Positions 13,240 through 25,000 are shown, counted from the stretch's first letter. The stretch: 64,000 nucleotides of DNA from Clostridia bacterium (GCA_017394805.1 JAFPXC010000026.1:43798-107797); one strand, 5' to 3'. Program-made: numbers and translations. The notes: generated by a model from the sequence alone, not told the origin.

Positions 13240-15018
13240 ATGAAATACACGGATAGAAAAGACATTCCCCTCAAGTATACTTGGGACCTGACGCCCATCT
13301 TTGCGGACGTGGCCGCGTGGGAAGCGCAATTCGCGCGGCTCAAATCGCTATTGCCCAAGGCCGCGGCGTATCGCGGCAAACTGGGCGACAAAGCGCAACT
13401 CGCCGCCTTGTACGCCTTGTCCGACGAGGCTTCGCTGGCGTTTGAACAGTTGTACGTCTACGCTTTCCTCAAATACTACGAGGACACCCGCGTGGGCGAA
13501 AGTCAGCAACTCGTCGCGCGTATCGGTATGTGCCAGGCCGAGGTGGCCGGCGCGTTTGCGTGGGTAACGCCCGAGATAATCGCGTCCTACGACCACGACA
13601 AACTCGTCGCCTTGTCCGAGGACCCGACCTTCCGCGCCCATCGCCACGAACTCGTGGAGTTGGCCCGTCAAAAGGACAGAGTGCTGTCGGACAAAGAAGA
13701 GAAGATATTGGCCGAGGTCAGCCCCGTGTTGGGTATGTTCCACGAGACGTTCGGCAAGTACGACAACGCCGACGTAAGATGGAAACCCGTCACGGTGGAC
13801 GGCAAAGAAGTGGAGATGAGCCACGGCGTGTACGGCGAATTGATGCTGTCGAAAGACCGCAACGTGCGCGAGGCCGCCCACAACAGTATGATGGACGGCT
13901 ACAAGCAGATGATCAATACCTTGGCCTCCAACTACGCGGGCAACGTGTTGGGCGACGTGTTTTTGGCCAAAACCCGCGGCTACAAGAGCGTGCTGGAGCG
14001 GGCGTTGGACGACGACAACATTCCCCAAGAGGTCTACTTCAAATTGATTGACAAGGTGCACGGCGCCATCCCCGCTTTGCGCGCTTATATGGCCTACCGC
14101 AAACGCGTGTTGGGCTTGGACGAGCATAAGGCCTACGATATGTACGTGCCGCCCGTCGAAGAGGAGACCAAAAAGTACGAGTACGAAGAGAGTTTCGATA
14201 TGGTCATCAAGGGCTTGGCACCCTTGGGCGAAGACTACGTCGCGCTGTTGAAACGCGCCCGCAACGAGCGTTGGATAGACGTGTACGAGGCTTCCGGCAA
14301 ACGCTCGGGCGGCTTCAGCTGGGGCGTGTACGGCTCGCCGCCGTATATTTTGCTCAACTACAACGGCACCTTGTCCGAGACCTTCACCATCGCGCATGAG
14401 TTGGGGCATAGTATGCACACCTATCACAGCGACCACGCCCTGCCGTATGCTTCGGCGCAATACCGCATTTTCGTGGCCGAGATAGCGTCCACCGTCAACG
14501 AGATGATCCTCATTAAGAGTTTGCTCAAAGAGGCCGCGCCCCAAGAAAAGCGCTACCTGTTGAGCTATCTGTTGGATATGTTCAAGTCCACCGTGTTCCG
14601 TCAGACCTTGTTCGCCGAATTCGAGATGAAGGCGCACAACTTTGTGGAAGAGGGCGGCGGACTGTCGGCGGACCTGTTGTGCAAGACGTACAACGACCTC
14701 ATCGTGGAGTACTACGGCGAAGAGTTCGTCACCCCGATGATCCAATACGAGTGGGCGCGTATCCCCCATTTCTATACCTCGTTCTACGTGTATCAATACG
14801 CCACCGGACTGATTTCGGCGTGCTCCATCGCCTCGGATATCATCGAGGGCAAAGAGGGCGCGGTGGAAAACTACAAGAAGTTCTTGTCGGCGGGCGGCAG
14901 TATGGACGCGTTGGATATCCTGCGCCTGGCGGGGGTAGACCTCACCCAAGACGAGCCGTTCGACAAGGCGATGCGCCTCTTCTCGGACACCCTCAAAGAA
15001 TTGGAGTCGCTGGCGTAA
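13240..15018 (+). CDS. pepF: Oligoendopeptidase F (M3 family zinc peptidase)
   Basis: The 592-residue cytoplasmic metallopeptidase cleaves short peptides. The catalytic zinc site is HELGH (H386, E387, H390) in FTIAHELGHSMHTYHS, and the third ligand region follows in FVAEIASTVNEM. The length and the N-terminal helical region (LPKAAAYRGKLGD...) match PepF of the M3B group. A strong AAGGAGG sits 7 nt before the ATG. The gene follows the permease by 22 bp and the next gene starts 1 nt after its stop, so it is probably mid-operon. Confidence 0.96.
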   Translation: MKYTDRKDIPLKYTWDLTPIFADVAAWEAQFARLKSLLPKAAAYRGKLGDKAQLAALYALSDEASLAFEQLYVYAFLKYYEDTRVGESQQLVARIGMCQAEVAGAFAWVTPEIIASYDHDKLVALSEDPTFRAHRHELVELARQKDRVLSDKEEKILAEVSPVLGMFHETFGKYDNADVRWKPVTVDGKEVEMSHGVYGELMLSKDRNVREAAHNSMMDGYKQMINTLASNYAGNVLGDVFLAKTRGYKSVLERALDDDNIPQEVYFKLIDKVHGAIPALRAYMAYRKRVLGLDEHKAYDMYVPPVEEETKKYEYEESFDMVIKGLAPLGEDYVALLKRARNERWIDVYEASGKRSGGFSWGVYGSPPYILLNYNGTLSETFTIAHELGHSMHTYHSDHALPYASAQYRIFVAEIASTVNEMILIKSLLKEAAPQEKRYLLSYLLDMFKSTVFRQTLFAEFEMKAHNFVEEGGGLSADLLCKTYNDLIVEYYGEEFVTPMIQYEWARIPHFYTSFYVYQYATGLISACSIASDIIEGKEGAVENYKKFLSAGGSMDALDILRLAGVDLTQDEPFDKAMRLFSDTLKELESLA

Positions 15019-15019
15019 T

Positions 15020-15976
15020 ATGAAGAAAACGGTCGGCATACTCGTCCTTTTGCTGTGCCTCGTGACGTGTTGGGCGCTGACGGCTTGCGCTACGGTCACT
15101 TACTCCGTGCAGATCGGCGTAAACGGCGCGCGCACCTTGACCTTGCGCGTGCAATACGGCGACGACACCACGGACGAGGACAAGGCGTATATCAAAACCT
15201 TTCTCGAAGAGGTGAGCGCTTCGTACCGCGCGGCGGGACGGGATTGCACGGTCAAAGAGGGCGAGGGGTATATAACCCTCAAAGAGGAGTTTGAGTCGGC
15301 AACCGACTATATGATAGCGATGGGCTACACGGGCGACGAGCCAAACGACGATCCCACGCCGTCGGTCAATCTGAACGCCTACTTCCTTGAATACGTCAGC
15401 GAAATGTCCCTCGCGTCAAAAGCCACCGTGCTGTCCTACGCCTTCCGCTACGCCATAGGCGACTATACGGCCAAAGGGAAGGGCAACTTGCTCGCCCGCT
15501 GGCGTGCCTACTGCTCGGGCTACGCGGGAATGGTGACGCATCCGTTGTGCGAGGTGTACGCCAAATTGGCGCGTACCGATATGGACGGGTTGTACCAAGC
15601 CACCGCGCAGGCGCTCGAGAGTGAAAAAGGCGAGGCCTTGGCCGACGACCTTGCGGTATGGCTGGCCGACAAAGGGTATAATCTGCGGGACGTGAACTTC
15701 CGCTATACCTACGAACATATCTACAAATCGGTGTACCCGAAGGAATGCACCAAGAGTTACAAAAACAGCGAAACGGGCGCTACCGTGTACGAATGGGATA
15801 TGACGGTCGCGGATATTCCCGCCACCACCGTCGTCCTGTGCCAAAAAGCACCGCGTGCTTGGGCGTGGGAGTTGACCGCCATCGGCGCGGGGCTGGTCGC
15901 CCTCGTCGTAACGCTGACGATTATCTTCGTAAAAAGGAGAAAGATGAACGATGCCTCAAGAGAAACAGAACAATAA
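15020..15976 (+). CDS. Putative lipoprotein with a C-terminal transmembrane helix, function unknown
   Basis: 318 residues. The N-terminal signal (residues 4-22) ends in a good lipobox LTAC (Cys23). A second hydrophobic segment (about 281-305, LTAIGAGLVALVVTLTIIF) followed by KRRK puts the C-terminus in the cytoplasm. The roughly 255 residues between would be anchored to the outer face at both ends. No known domain was recognised. A ribosome binding site is weak, consistent with coupling to pepF. The last 26 nt overlap the dnaB start. Confidence 0.7.
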   Translation: MKKTVGILVLLLCLVTCWALTACATVTYSVQIGVNGARTLTLRVQYGDDTTDEDKAYIKTFLEEVSASYRAAGRDCTVKEGEGYITLKEEFESATDYMIAMGYTGDEPNDDPTPSVNLNAYFLEYVSEMSLASKATVLSYAFRYAIGDYTAKGKGNLLARWRAYCSGYAGMVTHPLCEVYAKLARTDMDGLYQATAQALESEKGEALADDLAVWLADKGYNLRDVNFRYTYEHIYKSVYPKECTKSYKNSETGATVYEWDMTVADIPATTVVLCQKAPRAWAWELTAIGAGLVALVVTLTIIFVKRRKMNDASRETEQ

Positions 15977-17477
15977 GGATATGCATTTCAATTTGCCTAC
16001 CTATCCCAGCAACGCGGACGCCGAGCGCAGCGTGCTGTCTTCCGTCGTGCTGGATAAGTCGGTCGCGGTGGAGATATTGTCGCAACTTGACGACGCGGAC
16101 TTCTTTACGCCCCGACACAAGGTCATATTGCAGGCTATGAAGGAGCTGGACGCGACGGGCGACGAGATCGACTTTGTCAATCTGACCGAACGGCTGACGC
16201 GCACCAAGAACCTGGAAGCGGCGGGCGGATTGGACTATATCGCGGATCTGTCCTCGTACGTCGCCACGGCGGCGGGCGTGCGGCAGCACCTCGAAATACT
16301 CAAGAAACTTACGCTGTTGAGAGGGTTGCTCAACGCCAGCAAGGCCATCGCCGAGGACGTCTATAATAACGACGACGCGGACAAGTGCTTGGAAAACGCG
16401 CAAAAGATGGTGTTGGATATATCGCGCACGCGCTCGGGCGACAGCCTGGTGCATTTGGGCGCGGTCGTCAACGACGTCGTGCACAATTACGAAGAGATAT
16501 CCGCCTCGGAAACCCGCGTGACGGGGCTACTGACGGGGTACAGCAATCTGGACAACGCCATGAACGGCTTGCAAAAGAGCGACCTCGTCGTGTTGGCCGC
16601 CCGTCCCGGCGTGGGCAAGACCGCCTTTGCCTTGTCTATCGCCAACAATATCGCGCAACGCGAGCCGGACAAGAAGATACTCATCTTCTCCTTGGAAATG
16701 GGTAGCAATCAGTTGGCCGAGCGTATGCTGTGTAACGTGGGCAAGGTCAACTACTCCAAAGTGCGCCACGTGGAGTTGGACAACAAGGATTTCGTGCGCT
16801 TCCATCGCGCGATGAACGTGCTGGCGGGCAGTCAAATCTACCTCGACCAAACGGCCGAGACCAACCCCGAGCAAATATACAGCAAGTGCCGTCAATTCAG
16901 CCTGGAACACAACGGCGTGGACCTCATCATCGTGGACTATTTGCAGTTGATGGACGCGGGCGGCCGCTCGGAGAGCAGACAGGTCGAGGTGAGCAAGATC
17001 TCGCGCCGCATGAAACTGTTGGCCAAGCAGTTGGGCGTGCCCATCATACTGCTGTCGCAGTTGTCGCGTGCCGCCGAGATCCGCGGGGAGAAGCCCCAAC
17101 TGTTCGACCTGCGTGACTCGGGCGCCATCGAGCAGGACGCGGATATCGTTATGTTTTTGCACAAGGAGAGAGGACAACCCGAAGAGGAGACCTATATCGA
17201 ACTCATCGTCGCCAAATACAGAGCGGGCGAACTGCGGTCGCACGCCTTCCGCTGGGAGGGCAGCACCTTTACCTTCACGCCTGTGAATCCCGAAGTGCTG
17301 CACCACCTCAAGAAAGCGGACGACGAGGGCGCGGAGGAAATCAAGTCGGCGATGCCGAAAGCGGCCAAAGTCGACGCGGTGCCCATGCCCACCGACGCGG
17401 ACGCACCTAAGGAAGAGAATAATCCGTTCGATCCGTCGTATCTCGACGATAATAAAAACGGGGGTAAAAAATCATGA
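15951..17477 (+). CDS. dnaB: Replicative DNA helicase DnaB
   Basis: The 508-residue hexameric helicase unwinds DNA at the replication fork. The N-terminal domain opens with NLPTYPSNADAERSVLSSVV, the usual DnaB_N start. The RecA-like domain has Walker A RPGVGKTAFALS (K223), SLEMGSNQLAERM, Walker B LIIVDYLQLM, and the RAAEIRGEKPQLFDLRDSGA region with the arginine finger neighbourhood. A 50-residue acidic, Pro-rich tail extends beyond the core. The start is the ATG at 15951, 11 nt after AAGGAG inside the upstream gene; an ATG at 15944 belongs to the other frame. Its stop overlaps the next start (ATGA). Confidence 0.97.
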   Translation: MPQEKQNNKDMHFNLPTYPSNADAERSVLSSVVLDKSVAVEILSQLDDADFFTPRHKVILQAMKELDATGDEIDFVNLTERLTRTKNLEAAGGLDYIADLSSYVATAAGVRQHLEILKKLTLLRGLLNASKAIAEDVYNNDDADKCLENAQKMVLDISRTRSGDSLVHLGAVVNDVVHNYEEISASETRVTGLLTGYSNLDNAMNGLQKSDLVVLAARPGVGKTAFALSIANNIAQREPDKKILIFSLEMGSNQLAERMLCNVGKVNYSKVRHVELDNKDFVRFHRAMNVLAGSQIYLDQTAETNPEQIYSKCRQFSLEHNGVDLIIVDYLQLMDAGGRSESRQVEVSKISRRMKLLAKQLGVPIILLSQLSRAAEIRGEKPQLFDLRDSGAIEQDADIVMFLHKERGQPEEETYIELIVAKYRAGELRSHAFRWEGSTFTFTPVNPEVLHHLKKADDEGAEEIKSAMPKAAKVDAVPMPTDADAPKEENNPFDPSYLDDNKNGGKKS

Positions 17478-17995
17478 TAGCACCGGGAATCGGTATCGTA
17501 TTGGGCTTGATAGTGCTGTTTTTGGGAATGGCGTTATTGACCGAAGAGAAAAAGCAAAAGAAGAAAAAAGCCGCCGAAAAAGAGACGAAGATAGGCGAGG
17601 CGGCCAACGAGACCGCGTTGGCCGAGGCCTTGGTGGACAACGAGGAAAAGGTGCTCTTCGCGGATATCCGTCGCGCCAAATTGGGCGCAACGATGGTGGC
17701 GCAGGGCGTGCTGGTGACCTTCGTGGGTATCGCTTTCATCATCCTGCACCGCTTCGTCGTGCCGATCGCTTGGTATATCTCGGTGCCCGCTATCGTGCTT
17801 CTGTTGGTCGCATCCTTCTTGGCGGACGCGTATTTGATGGGCGATAAAACCTTGATGGAAGTGAAGCGGGAAGAGACGGACGAGCCGAGTTTTGCGGCGT
17901 CCACCGAAGAAGAGGCGTGTGCGCCCGAAACGCAAGAAGTCGGGGAATGCACGGAAAAAACGGCTGACGACGCGGCCGATGACAGCGAGGAATAG
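17474..17995 (+). CDS. Small membrane protein of unknown function
   Basis: 173 residues. An N-terminal hydrophobic segment (2-22) is followed by a Lys/Glu-rich cytoplasmic stretch (24-66), then two hydrophobic segments at about 74-118, and a long acidic tail (from about 135) rich in Glu, Ala and Thr. No family was recognised. It overlaps dnaB by 4 nt (ATGA), and the next gene starts 2 nt after its stop, so it is part of the same transcript. Confidence 0.65.
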   Translation: MIAPGIGIVLGLIVLFLGMALLTEEKKQKKKKAAEKETKIGEAANETALAEALVDNEEKVLFADIRRAKLGATMVAQGVLVTFVGIAFIILHRFVVPIAWYISVPAIVLLLVASFLADAYLMGDKTLMEVKREETDEPSFAASTEEEACAPETQEVGECTEKTADDAADDSEE

Positions 17996-17997
17996 AG

Positions 17998-18501
17998 TTG
18001 GAATTGCAGATCGTATTGGCCCGAGAGGGCGGGGCGGCGGACGCCGTTTCGCACGCTTTGGGGCGCAAGGTAAGAGTGGAAAAGCGCGCCTCGGGCGCAC
18101 CGTATATCAAGGGTGACGAGCATTACCTATCCTTGTCGCACAAGGACGACAAGATGGTGGTGGCCTTGTCCGATAAACCCGTCGGCGTGGACATCGAGAA
18201 ATTGGTGGACAAAGCGGCGTATTATCGCATCGCCGACAACTATTTCGCCGAAAAAATACGCGAGGGCGACTGCGAAGGTTTCTTCCGCGGGTGGACCAGA
18301 CGCGAGGCGTTCGGCAAGATGTTGGGCAAGGGGCTCGACGGGGACGTGATGCGTATGGATATGAGCGCGGACAAATTGGAATACCAAGGGAGCACCGTCT
18401 ATTTCGCCGAAAAGCGGGTGGGCGACTATATGATTACCGTCGCGGGGTATTATCCCGACGGCGAGTTGAAGATTTTGGGAGAAGAGCAAGATGAAGAATA
18501 G
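17998..18501 (+). CDS. 4'-phosphopantetheinyl transferase
   Basis: 167 residues from a TTG start, with GAGGAA at 17986. The enzyme moves the phosphopantetheine arm of coenzyme A onto a serine of a carrier protein. The superfamily signature is clear: YLSLSHKDD, VGVDIEK (Mg-binding D65 and E67) and WTRREAFGKMLGKG (E103, K107). The spacing between the motifs and the length fit the short, AcpS/Sfp-like bacterial forms. The adjacent acyl carrier protein gene overlaps it by 11 nt and is the likely substrate. Confidence 0.9.
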   Translation: MELQIVLAREGGAADAVSHALGRKVRVEKRASGAPYIKGDEHYLSLSHKDDKMVVALSDKPVGVDIEKLVDKAAYYRIADNYFAEKIREGDCEGFFRGWTRREAFGKMLGKGLDGDVMRMDMSADKLEYQGSTVYFAEKRVGDYMITVAGYYPDGELKILGEEQDEE

Positions 18502-18724
18502 ACAGGAAATAGCCGAAAAAGTGATAGCCATCGTCAAAGAGACCTTGCGTTGCAAGGTGGAAGTGACCGAAGCCACCTCGTTCGTCAAAGACCTCGACGT
18601 GGACAGTTTGGACTTGGTGGAACTCATTATGGAAGTGGAGCAGGCGTTCGGCGTGGAAGTGGAGGACGATATGCTCAAGAGCATCCACACGGTCGGGGAC
18701 GTGGTGGACTATTTGGCCAAATAA
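18491..18724 (+). CDS. acpP: Acyl carrier protein
   Basis: The 77-residue acidic four-helix carrier has the attachment motif DSLD; Ser39 would receive phosphopantetheine from the enzyme encoded just upstream. The rest (VELIMEVEQAFGVEVEDDM) is typical of fatty-acid ACPs. No fatty acid synthesis genes are in the window, so it may be the main ACP or a second one dedicated to another acylation. A strong terminator follows at 18806. Confidence 0.93.
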   Translation: MKNRQEIAEKVIAIVKETLRCKVEVTEATSFVKDLDVDSLDLVELIMEVEQAFGVEVEDDMLKSIHTVGDVVDYLAK

Positions 18725-18746
18725 CCGTTGTGCAGAAAAGCGTCTT

Positions 18747-18760
18747 CGCCGCTTGCGGCG
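18747..18760. repeat. Short hairpin after acpP
   Basis: A perfect 6-bp inverted repeat CGCCGC-TT-GCGGCG lies 22 nt after the acpP stop. There is no T-run; it may protect the 3' end of the transcript. The rest of 18725-18936 shows nothing but the terminator at 18806. Confidence 0.5.
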
Positions 18761-18805
18761 ATGGGTTTCGCTCGGTAGAGGGCGAATTCTTTTGCCGTTC
18801 GTAAG

Positions 18806-18830
18806 CGCCGCCTTGGAGCGGCGTTTTTTT
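18806..18830 (+). terminator. Rho-independent terminator after the dnaB-acpP operon
   Basis: Stem CGCCGC (18806-18811) with GCGGCG (18818-18823), loop CTTGGA, followed by seven T. It separates the housekeeping operon from the giant gene. Confidence 0.9.
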
Positions 18831-18936
18831 CGTTCGGGCGCGGCAGCCGCCGCAGAGGCGAGGAATTAGGCGTGAAAAAAGCATATTAAATTTTGTTAAT
18901 GCAAAATAACACGCGCGTAAAAAACGCGGGCGCATA

Positions 18937-18965
18937 TTGACAAAATAAGAGCCTTATTATAAAAT
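18937..18965 (+). promoter_or_regulatory. Promoter of the giant surface-protein gene
   Basis: The consensus -35 TTGACA (18937-18942), a 17-nt spacer and TAAAAT (18960-18965). The 5' leader contains a 14-bp perfect palindrome CGCGTATATACGCG (18996-19009), then AGGAGG (19016-19021) 7 nt before the ATG at 19029. Confidence 0.8.
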
Positions 18966-19028
18966 AAAACCGTGTATTATGCGCGAATATACCCGCGCGT
19001 ATATACGCGAAACATAGGAGGCTCAACT

Positions 19029-22000
19029 ATGAGAAGACATCTACGAGTTATGATTTATTGTTTAGTCGTGGTACTGCTTGTCGCCACCGCGGCCGTGGCC
19101 GTGGCGTGCAAGAAGACGGTTACGCCCACCCTGAACGCTACCGACGTCGTCGAAACGTACGATGGACAACCGCATACGGTGCATTGTTCCACGTCGGAGG
19201 GCGACTTGGGTTGGACGGGCGTCAGCAATGCCAACTGGACAGTCGATTACTACGACGAGAAGGGTGACCTGATCGCCGAGGAAGCGCCCATCTATGCGGG
19301 CACGTACACCGCGAGTATCACCTTGCGTGCCTCGGGGTACGGTATGACCTCGACCGAGGCTACCGTCAAAATAGAGAAGGCCGAGCCCAACGTCAAGTCC
19401 TGGCCCTCTTTGGTGGTCAACCCGTACGAAATCAACTACGGCGAGCAGTTGGATTCTTCGTCCAAGACCTTGAGTATCGTGCGCGTCAACGATTCCGCCG
19501 TGGTGGCGGACGGCAACGGTTCGCCCGTCGCCGGTAACTTCGGCTGGGCGTCCGTGACCCCCACCGTCAACGTGAGCGCGTACGACGTGATATTCACCCC
19601 CTCGGGAGACGTGGCGGATAAGACGAGCCCCGCGCACAACTTCCGTACAGTGAGTATGAACGCCAAGGTGAGCCGCCGTTTGCCCGTGACCGTTTTGCCC
19701 GTCACGCCCACTATGGTGACCGAGCCGACCCTGCCCACCGGCGTGCAACGCGGCGTCAAGTTGTCTTCCATCTCCATGTCGGGGTATAAATTCGCCATGG
19801 TCGCCGCCGACGGCACCGAGACGGCCGTCGCCGGTACGCTGTTCTGGGGCTACCTCAATACGGACGAGACCATCAATCGCAAGTATATCGCGATGGATGA
19901 GAACAACAGCCCCTTGGTCGAGGTGGACAACCGCTACACCGACCAAAACGGGGATATTCACGTGGGTTATCCCGCGGTCTTCGTGCCCAAGGATAGCGTC
20001 AACTACAATTTGCAACAACTCTATATCAAAATCATCGTCAATCCCTTGGTCGCCACCTTCGACGACGCAAGTTTGTTCCAAGGCGTCACCGCCGCGCCCA
20101 TCCGCTTCGGACAACCGTTGAGAGCAGCCGTGTTGTCCAATAACGGCAGGGGCCGCTGTGACCAAGAGAACGGCGAAGGAACCTTTATGTGGGACGACAG
20201 TATGTACGTGGTAGGTACCAATACCCCCGTGCCCGATTATGTGCCCGATACCACTACGACCGAGGATAATCCTCTCTACTTCGACGTGCGTTTCGTGCCC
20301 GACCATCCCGAGTACGTGACGTCTGCCGTCTACCGCGTGGCCGTCACCGTGCTGCCCGCCGAGGCCTCGGTGGACGTGCTCCCCGCGGTGTCCAACCAAG
20401 TGGACTACAACGCCACTTTGGAAGCGTGCACCCTTTCGGGCGGCAAGATGGTGTACGACCGCTTCGTCGAATACGCCTACGACCAAGCCACCGACACTTG
20501 GTACAATCGCTACGAAAAAGAAGAAATCTACGGCGTCTTCCGCTGGGCCGACCCCAATAGAAGACCCGATTCGTATCCCGCCGACGTCAATAACGTGGAT
20601 ACCTATTTCTGCGAGGTGGTCTTTGCGCTCAACGTGCCCGCCGACGCGGAATACTACGTCATTCCCGAGAATATCACGGTGCCCGTGCAGGTGAAGAAAA
20701 CGCAACTCAACGCGTTGACCAACCTACCCACTTTGTCCGCTACCTTCGGCACGCCTTTGGCCGAGGTGACCTTCCCCGTCTATACGGCTACCGCCGACCG
20801 AGTGGACGAGCACGGTGAAAGAGTGTACGATCCCATCTCGGGCGAGCCGTATACCATCAACGTCTACGGCGAGTTGGTGTGGAAAGACCCCGCCCTCTAT
20901 CACGTGGGCGACAGAGATACGTTCTGGGCGATATTCCGTCCGTCGACCGAATACGGTATGTACGCCGAGCGCGAGGTGGAAATTCGCGTGCGCTCTACGC
21001 CGGCGGATATCGACCTCGGCCTGAGCGTGCTGCCCAAGATGGCCACGAGGCTCGAAGTGGGCACGACGCTCTCCGACGCCTGGTTTACGGGCGAAGAACC
21101 CGGCTACGTGGATATGACCGGCGTTCGCCTGTACGTGCGCGGCTATACGCAGGGCGCGTCTACGACGCTCATCCCCATCACGGGCTATTTCTATTGGGAG
21201 TACACGCGTGAGGTGACGCCCGCCGTCACTTCCTACGAGGCGTATTTCCAACCTGCCGACGAGTATCGCGGCAAGGTGAATCCCTTTACGTTCTCCATCT
21301 CTATCGACTTGGTGACCGATAGCAGTTGCTTCGTCATCGAGACCTCGACCGACGGCACCGCCGTCATCAAGGGCTTGGTGGCGCATACTTGCGCGGGCGG
21401 CCACGCCGACCTCGTCATCGCCTCTACCGTCAAGTCGGAGGGGCAGACCTATACCGTGACGGGTATCGCGGCGGGTGCGTTCGCCGGTCAGACCGGACTG
21501 CGCTCCATCGAATTGCCCGAAACCCTGACCGCTATCGGCGAGGGCGCGTTCCGCGGCTGTACGTCGTTGACCGCCGTGGTCATTCCGTCCCAAGTGGAGC
21601 GTATCGAGGCTTCGGCGTTCCGCGGCTGTACGTCGCTCGCATCGGTGGAAAACGGCAGCGTGAAATTGAATAAAATCGGTGAATTTGCCTTCGCAGAGTG
21701 CAACGCTTTGACCGCGTTCGCCATTTCGTCGGGCGTGACCGACGTGGGCGCGGGCGCTTTCATGGGCTGTGGCAACCTGCGCACGCTCACCGTGGATATC
21801 TCCAACGGCGGCTACTTCGTCCAGGACGGCGCTTTGTATAAGCGCATCGAGGGCGGCTTGATGCTGCATACCTACCTTTCGGGCAACGCGCGCTTTACCT
21901 TTAAGCTGCCCGCCGAGGAAGGTCGCTCGGTCGTGTCGATCGGCAGTTACGCCTTTGCATCTTCGGACAACGTGTTGCAAGAGGTCGTGGGTACCAAAGT

Positions 22001-25000
22001 GCGTACCGTCGGCTCGCACGCGTTCGACGGCTGCAATTCGCTCAGGCACCTCTATTTGATGGACGAGAGCCTCTTGTCCGCCGCGGGCGCCGTCAGTTGG
22101 GCGGACGTCTTCGCGGGCGTGGGCAACCTGACCGTGTACGGCTCCTTGGAAGCGGGCGAGATCGCCACGGGGCTTGCCGCGCAGACCAACGTCACCTATA
22201 AACGCTGGACGCTGGACGCCGTTCTTAACTATGTTAAGAATGACGACGGCTGTACGGTGGACGGCTTCGCGGAGGACGCCACCGAAGCGGATATCGCCTT
22301 GGTGGAAGATTTGATCGTTCCCGCCGTGGGCGTCATCGTCGAAACGGACGGCGAGGGGCAACCCGTCGAGAAACGGTATCCCGTCACCGAAGTGCGCGGA
22401 TTCGGCTATAATAACGTCATCCGCCGCGTCGTACTGCCCGAAAGCGTCGTGAAAGTCGTGTCCAACGCCTTCTACGAGTGCCGCAGCATCGCCGAAGTGG
22501 TCTTCTTCGAGGGCTTGACTTCCATAGGCGACGAGGCGTTCTTCAATAATATTTCGCTGACCGAACTGTATATCCCCGCTTCCGTCCAAGACCTCGGCAA
22601 GCGTGCGTTCGGTAACTGCCGCAACCTGGCGGGCATCACCTTCGCCGCCGATTGCGATTCGTTCGGCGACAACGCGTTCGTCGACTGCAACGCGGGCTTG
22701 CTCATCTACGGCCCCGCCAAGAAAGCGGACGGCAGCGAGTCCAATCTCGCCGAATACTGCGCCAAATACGAATTGGCGTTCAACCTCTACACGCCCACCA
22801 GCTGCTTCGTCTATTCCAAGACGGCGGCGGGTGACGCCATCGTCATCGAGGGCCTGCGCAACCACGTTTGCAACGGCCACGAAGAGGTGCGTATCCCCGT
22901 GTCTATCGGCGGTCTGCCCGTGACGCGCATTGCGGCGGGCGCATTCCAAGGCGCAACGGACGTGGAAGTGATTTACGTGCCCGCGGGCGTCAACTATATC
23001 GGTATCGACGCATTTGCCGGCTGCGTGTCGTTGCGGAATATCGTCATCGACGAGGGCAACACGTTCTACGCCTACGTGGCGACCTACAACGATGACGGTA
23101 GCATCCAGACCGCCGCTTTGATGAACGCCATGCGCAACCGTCTTATCGCGTATCTGCCCATCTCGTCGGCGACGGCGTACACCGTGCCCGACGCGGTGAA
23201 GATCATCGACGACAGCGCCTTTGCCAACGCGACCAACTTGCGTTCGGTCAATATCGGCGTGGGCGTCAATACCATCGGCAACAACGTCTTCGCAGGCTCT
23301 GCCGTGACCGAGATCGTGGTGGGCGGCAACGCCAACTTCGCCTTTGAAAACGGCATCCTCTACAACGCAGACAAGACCCAACTCGTGGTGTATTTGCCCG
23401 CGTGTATGACGGCTTACGTCACCGTGCCCGCCGGCGTGCGCTCGATCGGCCGCTACGCCTTTGCGGGCAACAACGTGCTGCAATCGGTCGTGTTCGAGGG
23501 TAGGGTGAACGAAATCGGCGAGTACGCCTTTGCCAACTGCTATCAACTGTTCAGCGTGTCCGCGCACGACAGCATTGCGGCCATTCGTTCCTCGGCCTTT
23601 GCGGGGTGCGCCAATCTAGTGTGCCTGTATATCGAGGGGGATTGCTCCGAGATCGCGAAAGGCGCCTTTGACAACGCCGAGAATCTCGTCATCTACAGTC
23701 CCAACGGCTCGACGTTGGAAGTGCTGTGTGAGGACCAATACAACTACGTCGCTTGCGATAGCGTGCGGTTGTTCTACTACGAGCAAAGCTACGGCAATAA
23801 CGTCGTTTTGACGGGTATCAACCGCGTGGATTATCCCGAAATGGATATGCGCGTGGTGTTGCCCTCGTATATTGACGGCAAAGCCGTCACCACTATCGGC
23901 GACGAAGCCTTCATCGAAGCTTACCTCGGTACGGGCAGCAGCGTCAAACGCTTGCGCGAGATCTTTATTCCGTCCACGGTGACCGCCATCGGCGCACGCG
24001 CGTTCTACGGCGCGAGTATGCTCGACTCCATCTACTTCGACGGCGATATCGACAAAGTGGGCGACAAGATCCGCGTGGGTACGGACGCGTTCAGCCGTCT
24101 AAGTGGCAACGTGTCGGTGACCGTTCCCAACGATACCACCAATATCTACGCCTACTTTGAGGATCTGTTTGCTTCGCCCGTCGCCAACGGCGTCATTTCC
24201 TTCCACGGCGAGGGTATTTGCTACAATATCAAGGTCAATCGCGAAGACGGCGTGGCCGTGTCCGCCACCGTGCTGGGACTGTTGAACCATATCTGTAAAT
24301 ACTCGCATACGCGTATCACCGTGCCCGCTACCTTCACCGTCTACGAGAACGTGGGCGGCGAGCAGGTGGCTATTGAAGTGCCCGTGACCGAGATCGCGGA
24401 GAACGCATTTAAGGGTAGCCGCGTGATAAACGTCACCTTGCCGCAGACCATTACCAAGATCAGTCAATACGCGTTTGCCGATTGTCAGCGGCTGCAATTT
24501 ATCTATATGCCGGGCGTGACCGAAATCGGCGCGTACGCTTTCCGCAACTGCGAGCGTTTGTCCACCGTGACGTTGAACGACGGCACCAAGACCATCGGCA
24601 AGCGCGCCTTTGCGGGCTGTACCAATTTGCAACAAGTCTTTGTGAAAGGCGACTTCTTGAGCTCGGGCGCGGCGGATACCGACGGCGGCCCCATCAAGTA
24701 CAGCGCCTTTATCAACGAGGACAATTCGCCTTTGCGCTTCGTGATGTTCGTGCCCGAAGCCTACTACAACAAGTACGGCAACGAGTACCTTTTGGACTCG
24801 GACGACGTGAAGGTGAAACTGTACGTCGAAACCATCAACAACCTCACCAATACCCAAGGTATCGTGCTGAAACCCTGGAAGGGCTACGAGGGCACGGATA
24901 ATCTGGTGACCATCGACGGCTTCGTGCTGCAACTCGACGATGAAACCCTCACGGCTACCGTGGTGGGCTATCGTGGCGACGCCACCACCGCCGTGGTGCC

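Noticed and set aside
18972..19028. An earlier start for the giant gene, 57 nt upstream
   Set aside because: There is no ribosome binding site before it, it coincides with the expected transcription start, and it would put 19 extra residues before the signal sequence.
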